Positions 1 through 9,235 are shown, counted from the first letter of the stretch. The stretch is 64,000 bases of DNA from Bowdeniella nasicola (GCA_030537895.1 JAUNVA010000008.1:40704-104703), one strand, 5' to 3'. The notes: a model not told the origin generated them from the letters alone. A program made the numbers and translations.

Positions 1-76
1 CGCCGGGAAGGCCGCGGCACCGCGGATCTCCCGCTTCCTTGCCGATATCGTCATCGCTCACGTGAAGGAGAACTAA
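1..76 (+). CDS. C-terminal end of a probable purine nucleoside phosphorylase (partial)
   Basis: The open frame enters from the left edge and ends with TAA at 74-76. Only 24 residues are visible, starting AGKAAAPRISRFLADIV. The AGKAAAPRI stretch and its position directly before a phospho-sugar mutase match the deoD-pmmB neighbourhood known in mycobacteria, where purine nucleoside phosphorylase precedes the mutase. The identification rests on this context and on a short tail, so it is tentative. If correct, the enzyme splits purine nucleosides to free base and (deoxy)ribose-1-phosphate. The mutase start follows three bases after the stop, and the mutase's ribosome binding site (AAGGAG, 65-70) lies inside this gene, so the two are probably co-transcribed. 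Confidence 0.5.
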   Translation, partial: AGKAAAPRISRFLADIVIAHVKEN

Positions 77-79
77 GAG

Positions 80-1798
80 ATGGTGACCGCAGCCGATGTG
101 CACGACTGGATCGAGGACGATCCCGATGAGGAGACCGCGAGCGAATTAAAGGATCTGCTGGCCGCCGCCCAGCAGGAGGGCGCGATGGGCGAGGAGGCCC
201 GCGCCGAACTCGAGGACCGCTTCGATGGCACCCTGCAGTTCGGCACGGCCGGCCTACGCGGGGCTCTCGGGGGCGGACCAAACCGCATGAACCGGGCCGT
301 CGTCATCCGCGCCGCCGCGGGCCTGGTCTCCTACCTGAAATCCCGCGTGGGAGGAGACTTCACGGTCGCTATCGGATTCGATGCGCGGCACGGCTCCGAA
401 CAGTTCGCGCGCGATACGGCCGCTGTCGTCACGGCCGCGGGAGGGCACGCCTGCCTCATGCCGCGCCCCCTGCCCACGCCGGTGCTTGCCTTTGCGGTGC
501 GCGACCTTGAAGCCGATGCGGGCGTCATGGTGACGGCTTCGCACAATCCGCCGCAGGATAACGGCTACAAGGTCTACCTCGGGGCGCGCTTCGTCGAGGA
601 GGAGGGCCGCGGCGCCCAGATCGTCGCGCCGCACGATTCCTTGATCGCGGAACACATCGCCGCCGTCGAGACCGTCGCTGACGTGCCGCGCGCATCCCAG
701 GGGTGGCAGACCATCGGCGAGGACCTGATCGAGCGCTACCTGCAGCGTTGCGCCTCGCTCGCCCCGGTGGGACGGGCCGGTGCGCTGCGCATCGTGCTCA
801 CCTCGCTGCACGGCGTCGGCGGGACAACGTGCGTGGAGGCGCTGCGCCGAGCCGGTTTCACCGACGTGCACGAGGTGGAACAGCAGGCAACCCCGGACCC
901 GGACTTCCCGACGGTTACCTTCCCCAATCCCGAGGAGGAGGGTGCCCTCGATCTGGCCTTCGGCCTGGCGCGCCGGATCGGGGCGGACCTCATCATCGCG
1001 AATGACCCGGACGCGGACCGCGCCTCGGTGGCGGTGCCCACCCGCGAGGGTGGCTGGCGCCAGCTCACGGGTGACGAGGTCGGCCAGCTCCTCGGCGAGC
1101 AGGCCGCCGCGGTGGGCTCGGTCACGGGCCGCGGTCACCTCGCCTGCTCGATCGTCTCCTCGCGGATGCTTCGGTCCATCGCGGCCGCCCACGGCGTGGC
1201 ACACAGTGAGACGCTCACGGGCTTCAAGTGGATCGCGCGCGTGCCCGGCCTGACTTACGGCTACGAGGAGGCGCTCGGCTACTGCGTGGATCCCGAGGCT
1301 GTGCGTGACAAGGACGGGATCTCGGCAGCCGTGAAGCTCGCCCTGCTGGCGAGCGACCTCGCAGACCACAACCTCACGATGCTCGACCAGCTGGACCTGC
1401 TCTCGGCCCGCCACGGCGTCCACGCCACGAATCCGCTCACGATACGTGTTGAGGACCTCGCCCTCATCGACGAGGCGATGGCACGGCTGCGTACCGGTGA
1501 GCTGCGCGAACTCGCCGGCTCGCCCGTCGTCGAGACGGTGGACCTCGCCGAGGGGTCAGCCGACCTCCCGCCCACGAACGGGATCCGGTTCCTGACCGCA
1601 GCCGGCGACCGCGTGATCGTGCGCCCCTCGGGTACCGAACCGAAGCTCAAGTGCTACCTCGAGTCGATCGAACCCGTCGGTGCGCAGGGCAACGAGCTCG
1701 ACGAGGCGACTCGCATCGCCGTCGCCCAGGCCCGCACTCGCGCCAATGACCGAGTCCGGCGCGTGCGTGCCGATCTCGCGGCCTTCCTCGGTGTGTAA
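80..1798 (+). CDS. Phospho-sugar mutase (phosphoglucomutase/phosphomannomutase/phosphopentomutase family)
   Basis: A cytoplasmic alpha-D-phosphohexomutase-family enzyme of 572 residues that moves phosphate between C1 and C6 (or C5) of a sugar through a phosphoserine. The active-site loop TASHNPP is at about 152-158, with Ser154 as the phosphoserine. The metal-binding DPDADR is at 309-314, the sugar-contact GFKW lies just beyond 385, and the phosphate-binding RPSGTEPK is at 515-522. The length fits the long PmmB/PgcA-like branch. The ATG is preceded by AAGGAG at good spacing. The neighbourhood (nucleoside phosphorylase before it, deoxyribose aldolase operon facing it) makes ribose- or deoxyribose-1-phosphate a plausible substrate, but sequence alone cannot separate this from glucose-1-P or mannose-6-P. 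Confidence 0.9.
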   Translation: MVTAADVHDWIEDDPDEETASELKDLLAAAQQEGAMGEEARAELEDRFDGTLQFGTAGLRGALGGGPNRMNRAVVIRAAAGLVSYLKSRVGGDFTVAIGFDARHGSEQFARDTAAVVTAAGGHACLMPRPLPTPVLAFAVRDLEADAGVMVTASHNPPQDNGYKVYLGARFVEEEGRGAQIVAPHDSLIAEHIAAVETVADVPRASQGWQTIGEDLIERYLQRCASLAPVGRAGALRIVLTSLHGVGGTTCVEALRRAGFTDVHEVEQQATPDPDFPTVTFPNPEEEGALDLAFGLARRIGADLIIANDPDADRASVAVPTREGGWRQLTGDEVGQLLGEQAAAVGSVTGRGHLACSIVSSRMLRSIAAAHGVAHSETLTGFKWIARVPGLTYGYEEALGYCVDPEAVRDKDGISAAVKLALLASDLADHNLTMLDQLDLLSARHGVHATNPLTIRVEDLALIDEAMARLRTGELRELAGSPVVETVDLAEGSADLPPTNGIRFLTAAGDRVIVRPSGTEPKLKCYLESIEPVGAQGNELDEATRIAVAQARTRANDRVRRVRADLAAFLGV

Positions 1799-1860
1799 CG
1801 CACAGGCCGACGAGGCCGACCACGTCGGCTAAAGACGGCGGCCCCCCTGGGCCGAGCGGC

Positions 1861-1902
1861 GTGAGGGCCCCGCACCACGCGGAAGTGGTGCGGGGCCCTC
1901 AC
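1861..1902. terminator. Bidirectional terminator between the mutase and deoC
   Basis: A perfect 18-bp inverted repeat: GTGAGGGCCCCGCACCAC at 1861-1878, loop GCGGAA, complement at 1885-1902. It lies between two convergent genes. There is no U-run, which is usual for GC-rich actinobacterial terminators. Confidence 0.85.
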
Positions 1903-1932
1903 GGCTACGAGCCACGTGCCCGCGGCGACGTA

Positions 1933-2595
1933 CTAGCCTTCGCGCTCCTGCAATTCGGCCAGGATCGCCGCCGAGCCGGAAAGTCCGAGGCGAGTCGCGC
2001 CCGCCCGCACCATCGCCAGGGCGGCGTCGGCGGTGCGGATCCCGCCGGAGGCCTTCACCCCGAGGCGCGGCGCGACCGTCTCGGCCATGAGCCGCACGGC
2101 GTGTTCGCTCGCGCCTCCGGCGGGGTGGAACCCGGTAGAGGTCTTCACGTAGTCGGCGCCGGCAGCCTCGGCGCGGCGACACACCTCGACGATCTGCTCG
2201 TCGGTGAGGGCGGCCGATTCGATGATGACCTTCAGGACCGCCTCACCGCATGCCTCGCGCACGGCACGGATCTCGGCCTCGACGTCGTCGAAGGCCTGCG
2301 CCCGCACCAGCGCGAGATTCACGACCATGTCCACCTCGGCGGCGCCGTCGGCCACGGCTCGCGCGGCCTCGGCTGCCTTGACCTCGGCGGTGTGCGCGCC
2401 GGAGGGGAAACCGCACACGGTCGCGACGGTGAGGGCTGCGGTATCACGCAACGGCAGCTGGGAAGGCGAGACGCACACGGCCTTCACGCCGAGCGTCTTC
2501 GCTTCGGACACGAGGTCGGCGACGTCGCTCGCGCTCGCCTCAGGCTTGAGGAGGGTGTGGTCAATCATCGCGGCGAGTTCGGCACGCGTGGTCAT
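1933..2595 (-). CDS. deoC: Deoxyribose-phosphate aldolase
   Basis: A class I aldolase of 220 residues that cleaves 2-deoxyribose-5-phosphate to acetaldehyde and glyceraldehyde-3-phosphate, the last step of deoxynucleoside use. Visible landmarks are the N-terminal IDHTLLKP (11-18), Asp89 in EVDMVVN, the Schiff-base lysine in VKTSTGF (Lys151) and the second catalytic lysine in VKASGGIR (Lys181). The length is normal for the family. The start is the ATG at 2595, which overlaps the stop of the upstream gene as ATGA, so translation is probably coupled. A longer in-frame extension upstream is a shadow of that neighbour. The gene is last in the nucleoside salvage operon, just before the convergent terminator. 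Confidence 0.93.
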   Translation of the reverse strand: MTTRAELAAMIDHTLLKPEASASDVADLVSEAKTLGVKAVCVSPSQLPLRDTAALTVATVCGFPSGAHTAEVKAAEAARAVADGAAEVDMVVNLALVRAQAFDDVEAEIRAVREACGEAVLKVIIESAALTDEQIVEVCRRAEAAGADYVKTSTGFHPAGGASEHAVRLMAETVAPRLGVKASGGIRTADAALAMVRAGATRLGLSGSAAILAELQEREG

Positions 2596-3308
2596 GGGTG
2601 ATCCTGTTCTGCCGGCATCCCGGCGGTTGGTTGCGTGAGGTCGGGGATGACGACGGCGCGCAGGCGGCTCCAGTGGCCGAAGGCGGCACGCCGGCGTTCC
2701 CCCACGAGGTCGGCGAGCGCGAGCGAATGCAGGGTCGCGGAGGCCGGCTCGTAAATGTTGATGCCCGCGCCACCCTTCGGTGGGACGGCGAGCACGACGT
2801 GTCGCGGCAGGCGCCGCGTGAGGCTCTCGTGGGAGCCGCCTCCCACGTAGAGCAGGCACGGCACACCCGCGTCCATCGCGGCGCCGATCTCGGGCAAGCC
2901 CGAGCGTCGACCGGGTCGCGGGCCCACCCAGCGGGTGAGAAAACGGTAGTCGCCGTAACGGGCGAGCTCTGCGGCGTGCGCCGGATGGGTGCCCCACGGT
3001 GCCGGCCACGGCAGCCCGCGGCGGGCCCGCAGGGCGGATCGCACGTGGCGCTGAGCCACCTCGAAGCGCACCGCGAGTGGCAGCTCGAGTCCCCACGCCC
3101 ACGTGGGCACCTCGGGCGGGATCGGGCCGTCCGGAGGCAGAGGGCTTCCGGCCAGCCAGGAGGCGAGAGTGGCATCCCCGCTGGCGGCGAGCATCACGAG
3201 GGCCGCCGCACCGCAGCTGCGCGCGTCAGCCTGAACGAGCGGTACGCCCTCGAAATGGACGGGCAGCACCGCGGCGGAGGGGGAGGTAGCGGACAGCGGC
3301 GTCATCAT
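2592..3308 (-). CDS. Papain-like (C39-type) fold protein of unknown function in the nucleoside operon
   Basis: I do not recognise a characterised family for this 238-residue protein. The N-terminal part reads [13 protein letters not shown], with Gln26 and Cys32 spaced like the oxyanion glutamine and nucleophile of papain-like C39 peptidases. A histidine follows in RHVVLAV (His170), then INIYEPAS (Glu187 where many relatives have Asp). This order Q-C-H-D/E supports a cysteine-peptidase-like fold, with activity unproven. No signal peptide or membrane segment is evident, so it is probably cytoplasmic. Its start ATG overlaps the deoA stop and its stop overlaps the deoC start, so it is translationally embedded between two pyrimidine-salvage enzymes. 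Confidence 0.7.
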   Translation of the reverse strand: MMTPLSATSPSAAVLPVHFEGVPLVQADARSCGAAALVMLAASGDATLASWLAGSPLPPDGPIPPEVPTWAWGLELPLAVRFEVAQRHVRSALRARRGLPWPAPWGTHPAHAAELARYGDYRFLTRWVGPRPGRRSGLPEIGAAMDAGVPCLLYVGGGSHESLTRRLPRHVVLAVPPKGGAGINIYEPASATLHSLALADLVGERRRAAFGHWSRLRAVVIPDLTQPTAGMPAEQDHP

Positions 3309-4591
3309 TAGCGCATCCGGTCGAGCACGATCGAGGGCCGCGCCGAGTACGTCTCGCCGATCTCGACGGCATCCGCGAGGGCCTGCTCGGCGCGCGCGAA
3401 ACGCTCCGGGGTCGCGGTGTGCATCGTGAAGATCGGCTCGCCCGCGCGCACCCGGTCACCCGGTTTGGCGTGGATTTCGACGCCGGCTTCGGCCTGCACG
3501 GGATCTTCCTTACGGGCGCGGCCCGCGCCGAGCCGCCAGGCAGCGACACCGACCGCCAGGGCGTCCATGTGGGTGATGACGCCATCGCGGCTCGCGCGAA
3601 CGTCACTGGTCTCGGGCGCCACGGGAAGCGGCGCATCGGGATCTCCCCCCTGGGCGCGAATCATGTCGCGCCACACATCCATGGCACGGCCGTCCTGCAG
3701 GGCGGCTTCCACGTCGACGTCGTCCTTGCCGGCCGCGGCGAGCATCTCGCGGGCCAGCTCACAGGTCAGCTCGACGACGTCGGCAGGTCCTCCCCCGCTC
3801 AGGACGTCGAGGCTTTCGGCGACCTCGAGGGCGTTGCCGGCGGTGCGCCCCAGCGGGGCATCCATGTCGGTCAGCAGGGCCCGCGTACGCACTCCGGCGT
3901 CGCTGCCGAGCTCCACCATGACGCGCGCGAGTTCTCGGGCCTGGTCGAGGTCCTTCATGAAGGCACCGGAGCCGACCTTCACGTCGAGGACGAGTGAATC
4001 GGTGCCCTCAGCGATTTTCTTGGACATGATCGAGGACGCGATGAGAGGAATGGCCTCCACGGTGGAGGTGATGTCGCGTAGCGCGTAGAGCTTCTTGTCG
4101 GCCGGGGCGAGGGAGGCGCCGGCCGCACAGATGACGGCGCGCACGGTGGCCAGCTGGTCCATGAGTTCGCGTTCGCTCAGGTCGGCCCGCCAGCCGGGGA
4201 TCGCCTCCATCTTGTCGAGGGTCCCGCCCGTGTGACCGAGACCCCGGCCAGACAGCTGCGGGACCGCCACGTCAAAGACGGCGACGAGCGGCGCGAGCGG
4301 CAGCGTGATCTTATCGCCCACGCCGCCCGTCGAGTGTTTGTCTGCCGTGGGGTAGGGCAGGGCCGAGAAATCCATGCGCTCACCAGAGTCGATCATGGCG
4401 TGCGTCCACCGGTGGATCTCCTCACGGCTCATGCCGTTCAGGAAGATCGCCATCGTGAGGGCACTCATCTGTTCATCGGCGACGACGCCGCGCGTGTAGG
4501 CGTCCACGACCCAGTCGATCTGCTCGCCGCTCAGGCGGCCACGATCACGTTTGGTGCGGATGACGTCGACGACGTCAAAGGGCTCACTCAT
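3308..4591 (-). CDS. deoA: Thymidine phosphorylase
   Basis: A pyrimidine-nucleoside phosphorylase of 427 residues. It converts thymidine or deoxyuridine plus phosphate to the base and 2-deoxyribose-1-phosphate. The phosphate-binding KHSTGGVGDK is at 85-94, and the family signature SGRGLGHTGGTLDKMEAIPG is at 114-133. The C-terminal barrel-sandwich domain contains GDRVRAGEPIF. The start ATG at 4591 gives the typical N-terminus (MSEPFDVVDVIRTKRD). It lies 8 nt inside the end of cdd, with AAGGAG just upstream. An open extension beyond 4591 reads through cdd in another frame and is not real. The product joins the deoC route once the deoxyribose phosphate is isomerised by a phosphomutase. Confidence 0.94.
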   Translation of the reverse strand: MSEPFDVVDVIRTKRDRGRLSGEQIDWVVDAYTRGVVADEQMSALTMAIFLNGMSREEIHRWTHAMIDSGERMDFSALPYPTADKHSTGGVGDKITLPLAPLVAVFDVAVPQLSGRGLGHTGGTLDKMEAIPGWRADLSERELMDQLATVRAVICAAGASLAPADKKLYALRDITSTVEAIPLIASSIMSKKIAEGTDSLVLDVKVGSGAFMKDLDQARELARVMVELGSDAGVRTRALLTDMDAPLGRTAGNALEVAESLDVLSGGGPADVVELTCELAREMLAAAGKDDVDVEAALQDGRAMDVWRDMIRAQGGDPDAPLPVAPETSDVRASRDGVITHMDALAVGVAAWRLGAGRARKEDPVQAEAGVEIHAKPGDRVRAGEPIFTMHTATPERFARAEQALADAVEIGETYSARPSIVLDRMR

Positions 4592-5018
4592 GGGTACTCC
4601 TTGGGGTCGGGTCAGGCACGACGGCGTCGAGGTCTCCCCCGCCGAAGGCGCCCGGCAGGATCTCACTCATGGGCCGAATACCGTCCGGCATCTGCACGAG
4701 GAGGTCGGCCCCGCCGTGTTCGCTCAGGAGCTGACGACAGCGCCCGCACGGGGCGATGGCCTCGCCGTGCGCGTTCACACAGGCGAGGGCGCGCAGCGTG
4801 CCGCCGCCCGTGTTGATGAGTTCGGAAACGAGCCCGCATTCGGCACACAGGCCCACCCCGTAGGCGGCATTTTCGACATTGCACCCCGTGACGATGCGCC
4901 CGTCGTCGGTCAGAGCAGCGGCGCCCACTGGGTAGCGGGAATAGGGGGCGTAGGCCCGCCGCATGGCGTGCAGCGCGGCGGCGTTCAGTTCCGCCCAATG
5001 GATCTCGGATGTGGTCAT
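4584..5018 (-). CDS. cdd: Cytidine deaminase
   Basis: A homotetrameric-type cytidine deaminase of 144 residues that hydrolyses (deoxy)cytidine to (deoxy)uridine. The N-terminal AYAPYSRYPVGAA and substrate-binding NVENAAYG (47-54) are present. The zinc site is CAE (Cys58, catalytic Glu60) plus PCGRC (Cys91 and Cys94). The ATG at 5018 gives MTTSEIHWAEL; an upstream extension overlaps the permease gene and lacks a family match. It sits between the transporter permease (gap 8 nt) and deoA (overlap 8 nt). Within the operon it turns imported cytidine into uridine for the phosphorylase. Confidence 0.93.
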   Translation of the reverse strand: MTTSEIHWAELNAAALHAMRRAYAPYSRYPVGAAALTDDGRIVTGCNVENAAYGVGLCAECGLVSELINTGGGTLRALACVNAHGEAIAPCGRCRQLLSEHGGADLLVQMPDGIRPMSEILPGAFGGGDLDAVVPDPTPRSTHE

Positions 5019-5026
5019 GATGTGGC

Positions 5027-6298
5027 CTAAGGGTAGGGCTTGCCCTCCATAGCGGGCGGACGCACCGCTCCCACGAACCCGGCGACGGCGAGGATCGTCA
5101 CCAGGTAGGGGATCATGAGGAGGAACTCGTAGGGGATCGTGTTGTTGACGCCCTGCATAACGAAGCCCAGGTTGGTTGCGAACCCGAAGATGGCGGCGGC
5201 TGCCACCGCGCCCTTCGGGTTCCATTTCCCGAGGATCATCGCGGCGAGAGCGATGAAGCCGTTACCGGCAGCCATGTTCTTCGTGAAGGCAAGGCCGAGC
5301 CCAATCGAGAAGAAGGCACCGCCGAGCCCGGCGAGTGCGCCCCCTAGCATGACGGCCCGCCAGCGGGTCCGGTTGACCTTGATCCCCACCGTATCGGCGG
5401 CCTTCGGGTGCTCGCCGCAGGCCCGTAGGCGCAGGCCCCAACGGGAGCGGAACAGCATGATCTGCAGGCCCACCACGATCACATACATCGCGTAGACGAG
5501 GATCGACTGATTGAAGAAGACCGGACCGATCACGGGGATGTCGGACAGGAGCGGGATCGGCAAGCGTCCGAGCTGCACGGCACGGTTGAGACGCGCCGGG
5601 TCCTCCGACAGCCAGGAGGAATACAGGAAGGACGTCAGGCCGAGCACGAGCATGTTGAGCACGACGCCGACGATGATGTGGTCGACGCGGTACTTGATCG
5701 TGAACAGGCCGAGCAGGAGGCTGACGAGGACTCCCGCGAGCGGCGCGAGCAGCATCCCGAGCACGGGGCTCGAGGAGAGGGAGGCGACGAGGGCACCGAG
5801 GAAGGCACCGGCCAACAACTGACCTTCGATCGCGATGTTGATCGTGCCGGAGCGTTCACATACGACGCCCGACAGGGCCCCCAGGATCAGGGGCACGGCG
5901 AAGGCGACCGAACCCTGCAGGAGCTGCACGACGGGCATGGTTGCGCCCTCCTGGCCGGCAACCACCCACACGAGGAAGGCGAGCACGAAGGCCACGCCCG
6001 TGAGCCCCATCATCAGGCCGACGCGTCCCTTACGCTGCACCGCCAGGTAGGTGGCAAGACCGGCGAAGACGAGGGCGGCGATCGCAAAGAGCCACGTCAC
6101 GGTGTCGGCGTCGATGTGCCAGTCAGGCAGGGTGAAACGCGCGGAGGCGCCGCGCATGGAAAACACCGACTCGCCTTCGGCCAGGTAGGCAAACACCACG
6201 GAGGCGAGCGCCATGACGATCGCGGCGATCGGGAAACGCCACTGGATGGGAGTCTTCGCTCGTGGCGCGTGCGTTGCGGGTTGGCTCATGGTGCTCAC
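5027..6298 (-). CDS. Nucleoside ABC transporter permease (NupQ/BmpD-like)
   Basis: An inner-membrane permease of 423 residues in the branched-chain amino acid/ribose permease superfamily. About ten hydrophobic segments are visible. The conserved core reads GALSGVVCERSGTINIAIEGQ, typical of nucleoside and BMP-linked permeases. A cytoplasmic N-terminus and an extra hydrophobic segment precede the core. The start chosen is GTG at 6298. It forms a GTGA overlap with the stop of the partner permease and has GGAGGT six bases upstream, a much better site than the ATG at 6289. Together with the next three genes it forms a complete importer: lipoprotein, ATPase, two permeases. Confidence 0.88.
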   Translation of the reverse strand: MSTMSQPATHAPRAKTPIQWRFPIAAIVMALASVVFAYLAEGESVFSMRGASARFTLPDWHIDADTVTWLFAIAALVFAGLATYLAVQRKGRVGLMMGLTGVAFVLAFLVWVVAGQEGATMPVVQLLQGSVAFAVPLILGALSGVVCERSGTINIAIEGQLLAGAFLGALVASLSSSPVLGMLLAPLAGVLVSLLLGLFTIKYRVDHIIVGVVLNMLVLGLTSFLYSSWLSEDPARLNRAVQLGRLPIPLLSDIPVIGPVFFNQSILVYAMYVIVVGLQIMLFRSRWGLRLRACGEHPKAADTVGIKVNRTRWRAVMLGGALAGLGGAFFSIGLGLAFTKNMAAGNGFIALAAMILGKWNPKGAVAAAAIFGFATNLGFVMQGVNNTIPYEFLLMIPYLVTILAVAGFVGAVRPPAMEGKPYP

Positions 6299-7569
6299 GC
6301 CGCCACCTCCTTCTTCGCGGTCCTGGCCCGCGGGGCGCGCGCCTCACGGTCGGGGTCGGGCAGGCGGAACACCCACCGCACCAACGGTGGGGCCGCAATG
6401 AACAAGACGATGACCGCCTGCGCGACCTGCACAATGTCGACGGGGATCCCCGCGGCGGCCTGCATCTGGGCGGCGCCGGCATTCAGAGCCCCGAAGAGGA
6501 ATCCGGCGAAAACGACGCCGCTCGGGCGGGATCGCCCAAGCAGGGCGACGGTGATCGCGTCGAACCCGAAGGAGGCGGCCACGCCGTTGGACAAGAACCG
6601 CTCCGTGCCGAGCACGGGTCCGGTCGCGCCGAGCCCGGCGAGGGCGCCGGCGATGATCATCGTGAGGATGATCGTGCGGTTCACGGATACGCCCGCGGTG
6701 CGGGCGGCGGCGGGGTTCGCCCCAGCGGCGCGGATTTCGAAGCCGAGCGTGGAACGCTCAAGGAGCCACCACACGAACACGGCGGCGAGGAGCGCCACGA
6801 TGATGCCCGAATGCAGCCGGAAGGGCGAGCCGATGAGCAGGGGGTAGACGGCGGAGGAGGACATCTGCTCGGACTTGCCTGCGAAACCCTGACCGATGTA
6901 CGTCGTCGTCTTCAAGCAGTAGGACAGGAGGTAGAGCGCCACCGAGTTGAGCATGATCGTCACGATCACCTCGTTGGCGCCGGCGCGGGCCTTCAAGATA
7001 CCGGGAATCGCGCCCCAGATCGCGCCGCCGAGGGCGGCACCGATGACGGCCACCAGGAGGTGCAGGCCGAGGGGAAGTTCCCACGCGATGCCAACGTAGC
7101 CGCCGAGGAGAGCACCGAGGATCAGCTGCCCCTGCGCGCCGATATTGAACAGGCCAGCCCGGAATGCGAGAGCCACCGACAGACCCGCGAAGATGAGCGG
7201 GACCGAGTTCGTGATCGATTCGGTGATCGGGCGCAGCATGCTCGGCAGCGAGTCGGCCTGGTAGTCGAAGAGTGCCCCACGGAATAGGGAGGTGAAGTAC
7301 CCCGAGAAGGAATGGCCTACGGCGCCAAAGAAGTCTGAGGGGCGAGCAAACAGGTAGGAGGCCGTCTCCTGGACCCGGGCGTCGAACATCGCGACGAGGA
7401 CGGCTCCGATGACGAGAGCGAGGACGATCGCAAGGGCGATCACCATCCCGCTCGAGGCCATCACGTCGTGGATGAGTGAGCGGCCCGGCGCCCGCTTCGG
7501 GGATGCGTCGGCCTCGCCGGGTTGCTGAATCGGGGTCGGATCGGCGTCGGGTTGGGTGGACTGGGTCAT
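6295..7569 (-). CDS. Nucleoside ABC transporter permease (NupP/BmpC-like)
   Basis: A 424-residue permease, partner of the following gene. The N-terminal ~45 residues are polar (MTQSTQPDADPTPIQQPGE). Multiple membrane helices follow, including the conserved FRAGLFNIGAQGQLILGAL, which aligns with the GTINIAIEGQ region of the partner. These motifs mark the purine/pyrimidine nucleoside (BMP-linked) permease family. The ATG at 7569 overlaps the ATPase stop as ATGA, and the 3' end overlaps the next start as GTGA, so the three genes are translationally chained. Substrate assignment to nucleosides is inferred from cdd, deoA and deoC in the same operon. Confidence 0.88.
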   Translation of the reverse strand: MTQSTQPDADPTPIQQPGEADASPKRAPGRSLIHDVMASSGMVIALAIVLALVIGAVLVAMFDARVQETASYLFARPSDFFGAVGHSFSGYFTSLFRGALFDYQADSLPSMLRPITESITNSVPLIFAGLSVALAFRAGLFNIGAQGQLILGALLGGYVGIAWELPLGLHLLVAVIGAALGGAIWGAIPGILKARAGANEVIVTIMLNSVALYLLSYCLKTTTYIGQGFAGKSEQMSSSAVYPLLIGSPFRLHSGIIVALLAAVFVWWLLERSTLGFEIRAAGANPAAARTAGVSVNRTIILTMIIAGALAGLGATGPVLGTERFLSNGVAASFGFDAITVALLGRSRPSGVVFAGFLFGALNAGAAQMQAAAGIPVDIVQVAQAVIVLFIAAPPLVRWVFRLPDPDREARAPRARTAKKEVAA

Positions 7570-9107
7570 GACTCCTCCTGGGCGACGCCAGCCTGGGCGA
7601 CGGCTTCGTCGTGGGGGACGCCGGCCATCATGAGGCCGAGCACGGAACGGGGGGTATCGGGATCCACGATGCCGACGATGCGACCGCGATACATGACGAC
7701 GATCCGGTCGGCGAGCCCGTAGACCTCGTCCAATTCGGTCGAAATGATGAGGACAGGGACGCCCTCGTCACGTTCGGCAACGACCCGCGAGTGCACGAAC
7801 TCGATCGAACCGACGTCGAGGCCGCGGGTGGGTTGCGATGCCACGAGTAGCCGGAGGCTCCGCGACATTTCGCGCGCGAGAATGACCTTTTGCTGGTTAC
7901 CGCCGGACAGCGTGGAGATGGGGTCACGCACCGAGGTGACGCGCACATCGAACTCCTCGCGCAGCTTCTCGGCATTGTCCCCGACAACGGAGGGTTTCAT
8001 CGACATGCCTGAGGCAAACGGGGGCCGGTCATAGACGTCCAGGATCATATTTTCGGCGATGGAGAAGGTCGCGATCATGCCGTCGGTCGAGCGGTCCTCG
8101 GGGACGAACCCGATCCCGGCGCGCAGCCGGTCCTTGACCGAGGCGCCCGCCAGGTTGGTGCCGTCAAGCGTGATTTGGCCCGCGGAGACCTCGCGCAGTC
8201 CGAGGATCGCCTCGGCAAGTTCGGTCTGGCCGTTACCTTGCACTCCGGCGACGGCGACGATCTCGCCGGCGTGCACGGTGAGAGAGACGTCATCGACGAC
8301 GGCGCGGCCGAGCGAGTCCAGGACGGTGAGGTCGCGGACGACGAAGGAGGCCTCACCGATGTGGGCCGCTTCCTTGGTGACGCCCAGGTCGACGGCGCGG
8401 CCCACCATGGCGGAGGCGAGCTCGGACTCGGAGGCGTCCGGCCGGGCGGTGCCGACCACCGTGCCGCGCCGGATCACCGTGATGCGGTCGGCGACGGCCT
8501 TGACCTCGCGCAGTTTATGGGTGATGAGGATGATCGAGCGGCCCTGTCCCTTGAGCTCGCGCATGATCTGGAGCAGCTCGTCGGTTTCCTGGGGGGTGAG
8601 GACGGCGGTGGGCTCATCCAAGATCAGGATCTCGGCATCGCGGGAGAGTGCCTTGATGATCTCGACGCGCTGCTGGGCGCCAACGGAGAGGTCCTCGATG
8701 GTGGCGTCCGGGTCGATATCGAAGCCGAACCGGTCAGAAAGTTCGCGCACCTTGGCGGCGGCCCGCTCCGTGTCGATGATGCCGAGGGCGCCGGTCGGCT
8801 CGTAGCCGAGCGCGACCGATTCGGCGACCGTGAAGACGGGCACGAGCATGAAGTGCTGGTGGACCATGCCGATGCCGGCAGCAACGGCGTCGCCGGGACC
8901 CGAGAAATGGACCGGCTCGTCGTCGATCAGGATCTGGCCGCCGTCGGGGCGGTAGAGCCCGTACAGCACATTCATGAGGGTCGACTTGCCGGCGCCGTTT
9001 TCACCCAGGAGGGCGTGGATTTCGCCGGGTTGGACAACGAGGTCGATGGAGTCATTCGCGACCAGCGGGCCGAAGACCTTCGTGATCTGGCGAAGTTCAA
9101 GTTTCAC
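7566..9107 (-). CDS. Nucleoside ABC transporter ATP-binding protein (two fused NBDs)
   Basis: A 513-residue ATPase with two tandem nucleotide-binding domains, as in the ribose/simple sugar/nucleoside importer class. NBD1 has Walker A GENGAGKST near 36-44, a signature region LSVGAQQRVEI and Walker B ILILDEPTAVL. NBD2 is partly degenerate at Walker A (VAGVQGNGQTE lacks GKS/T) but keeps the signature SGGNQQKV and the region LLVASQPTRGLD, where the usual DEPT glutamate is replaced. That asymmetry is normal for this class. The gene follows the lipoprotein gene after a 136-base gap that carries strong hairpins. It probably energises uptake for both permeases. Confidence 0.9.
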   Translation of the reverse strand: MKLELRQITKVFGPLVANDSIDLVVQPGEIHALLGENGAGKSTLMNVLYGLYRPDGGQILIDDEPVHFSGPGDAVAAGIGMVHQHFMLVPVFTVAESVALGYEPTGALGIIDTERAAAKVRELSDRFGFDIDPDATIEDLSVGAQQRVEIIKALSRDAEILILDEPTAVLTPQETDELLQIMRELKGQGRSIILITHKLREVKAVADRITVIRRGTVVGTARPDASESELASAMVGRAVDLGVTKEAAHIGEASFVVRDLTVLDSLGRAVVDDVSLTVHAGEIVAVAGVQGNGQTELAEAILGLREVSAGQITLDGTNLAGASVKDRLRAGIGFVPEDRSTDGMIATFSIAENMILDVYDRPPFASGMSMKPSVVGDNAEKLREEFDVRVTSVRDPISTLSGGNQQKVILAREMSRSLRLLVASQPTRGLDVGSIEFVHSRVVAERDEGVPVLIISTELDEVYGLADRIVVMYRGRIVGIVDPDTPRSVLGLMMAGVPHDEAVAQAGVAQEES

Positions 9108-9195
9108 TGGGCTGTTCCTGTCTGATGGCCCGCGTCGTCGCGAGCGGTGGTCCGACTCGAGCGCGGACCTGGCTGAACGTTCCCGAGGCTGGCCC

Positions 9196-9235
9196 GGGTC
9201 CGGAAGGACCCGGCCCGCGCCGGGCGCGGGCCGGG
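9196..9235 (-). terminator. Hairpins between the lipoprotein and ATPase genes (attenuating terminator or mRNA stabiliser)
   Basis: Two adjacent inverted repeats. The first is GGGTCC/GGACCC at 9196-9211 with a GGAA loop. The second is a perfect 12-bp stem CCCGGCCCGCGC/GCGCGGGCCGGG at 9209-9235 with loop CGG. They share 9209-9211, so they may compete. They lie directly after the binding-protein stop (9244). Such hairpins commonly hold the 3' end of abundant binding-protein mRNA and lower expression of the transporter genes downstream. Confidence 0.6.

Noticed and set aside
254..1423. Long open frame on the minus strand opposite the phospho-sugar mutase
   Set aside because: It is a codon-bias shadow of a well-supported gene; it is rich in Arg, Gly and His and has no family features. 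Similar shadows across the window (for example 5678-6847 plus and 44616-46853 plus) were left out for the same reason.
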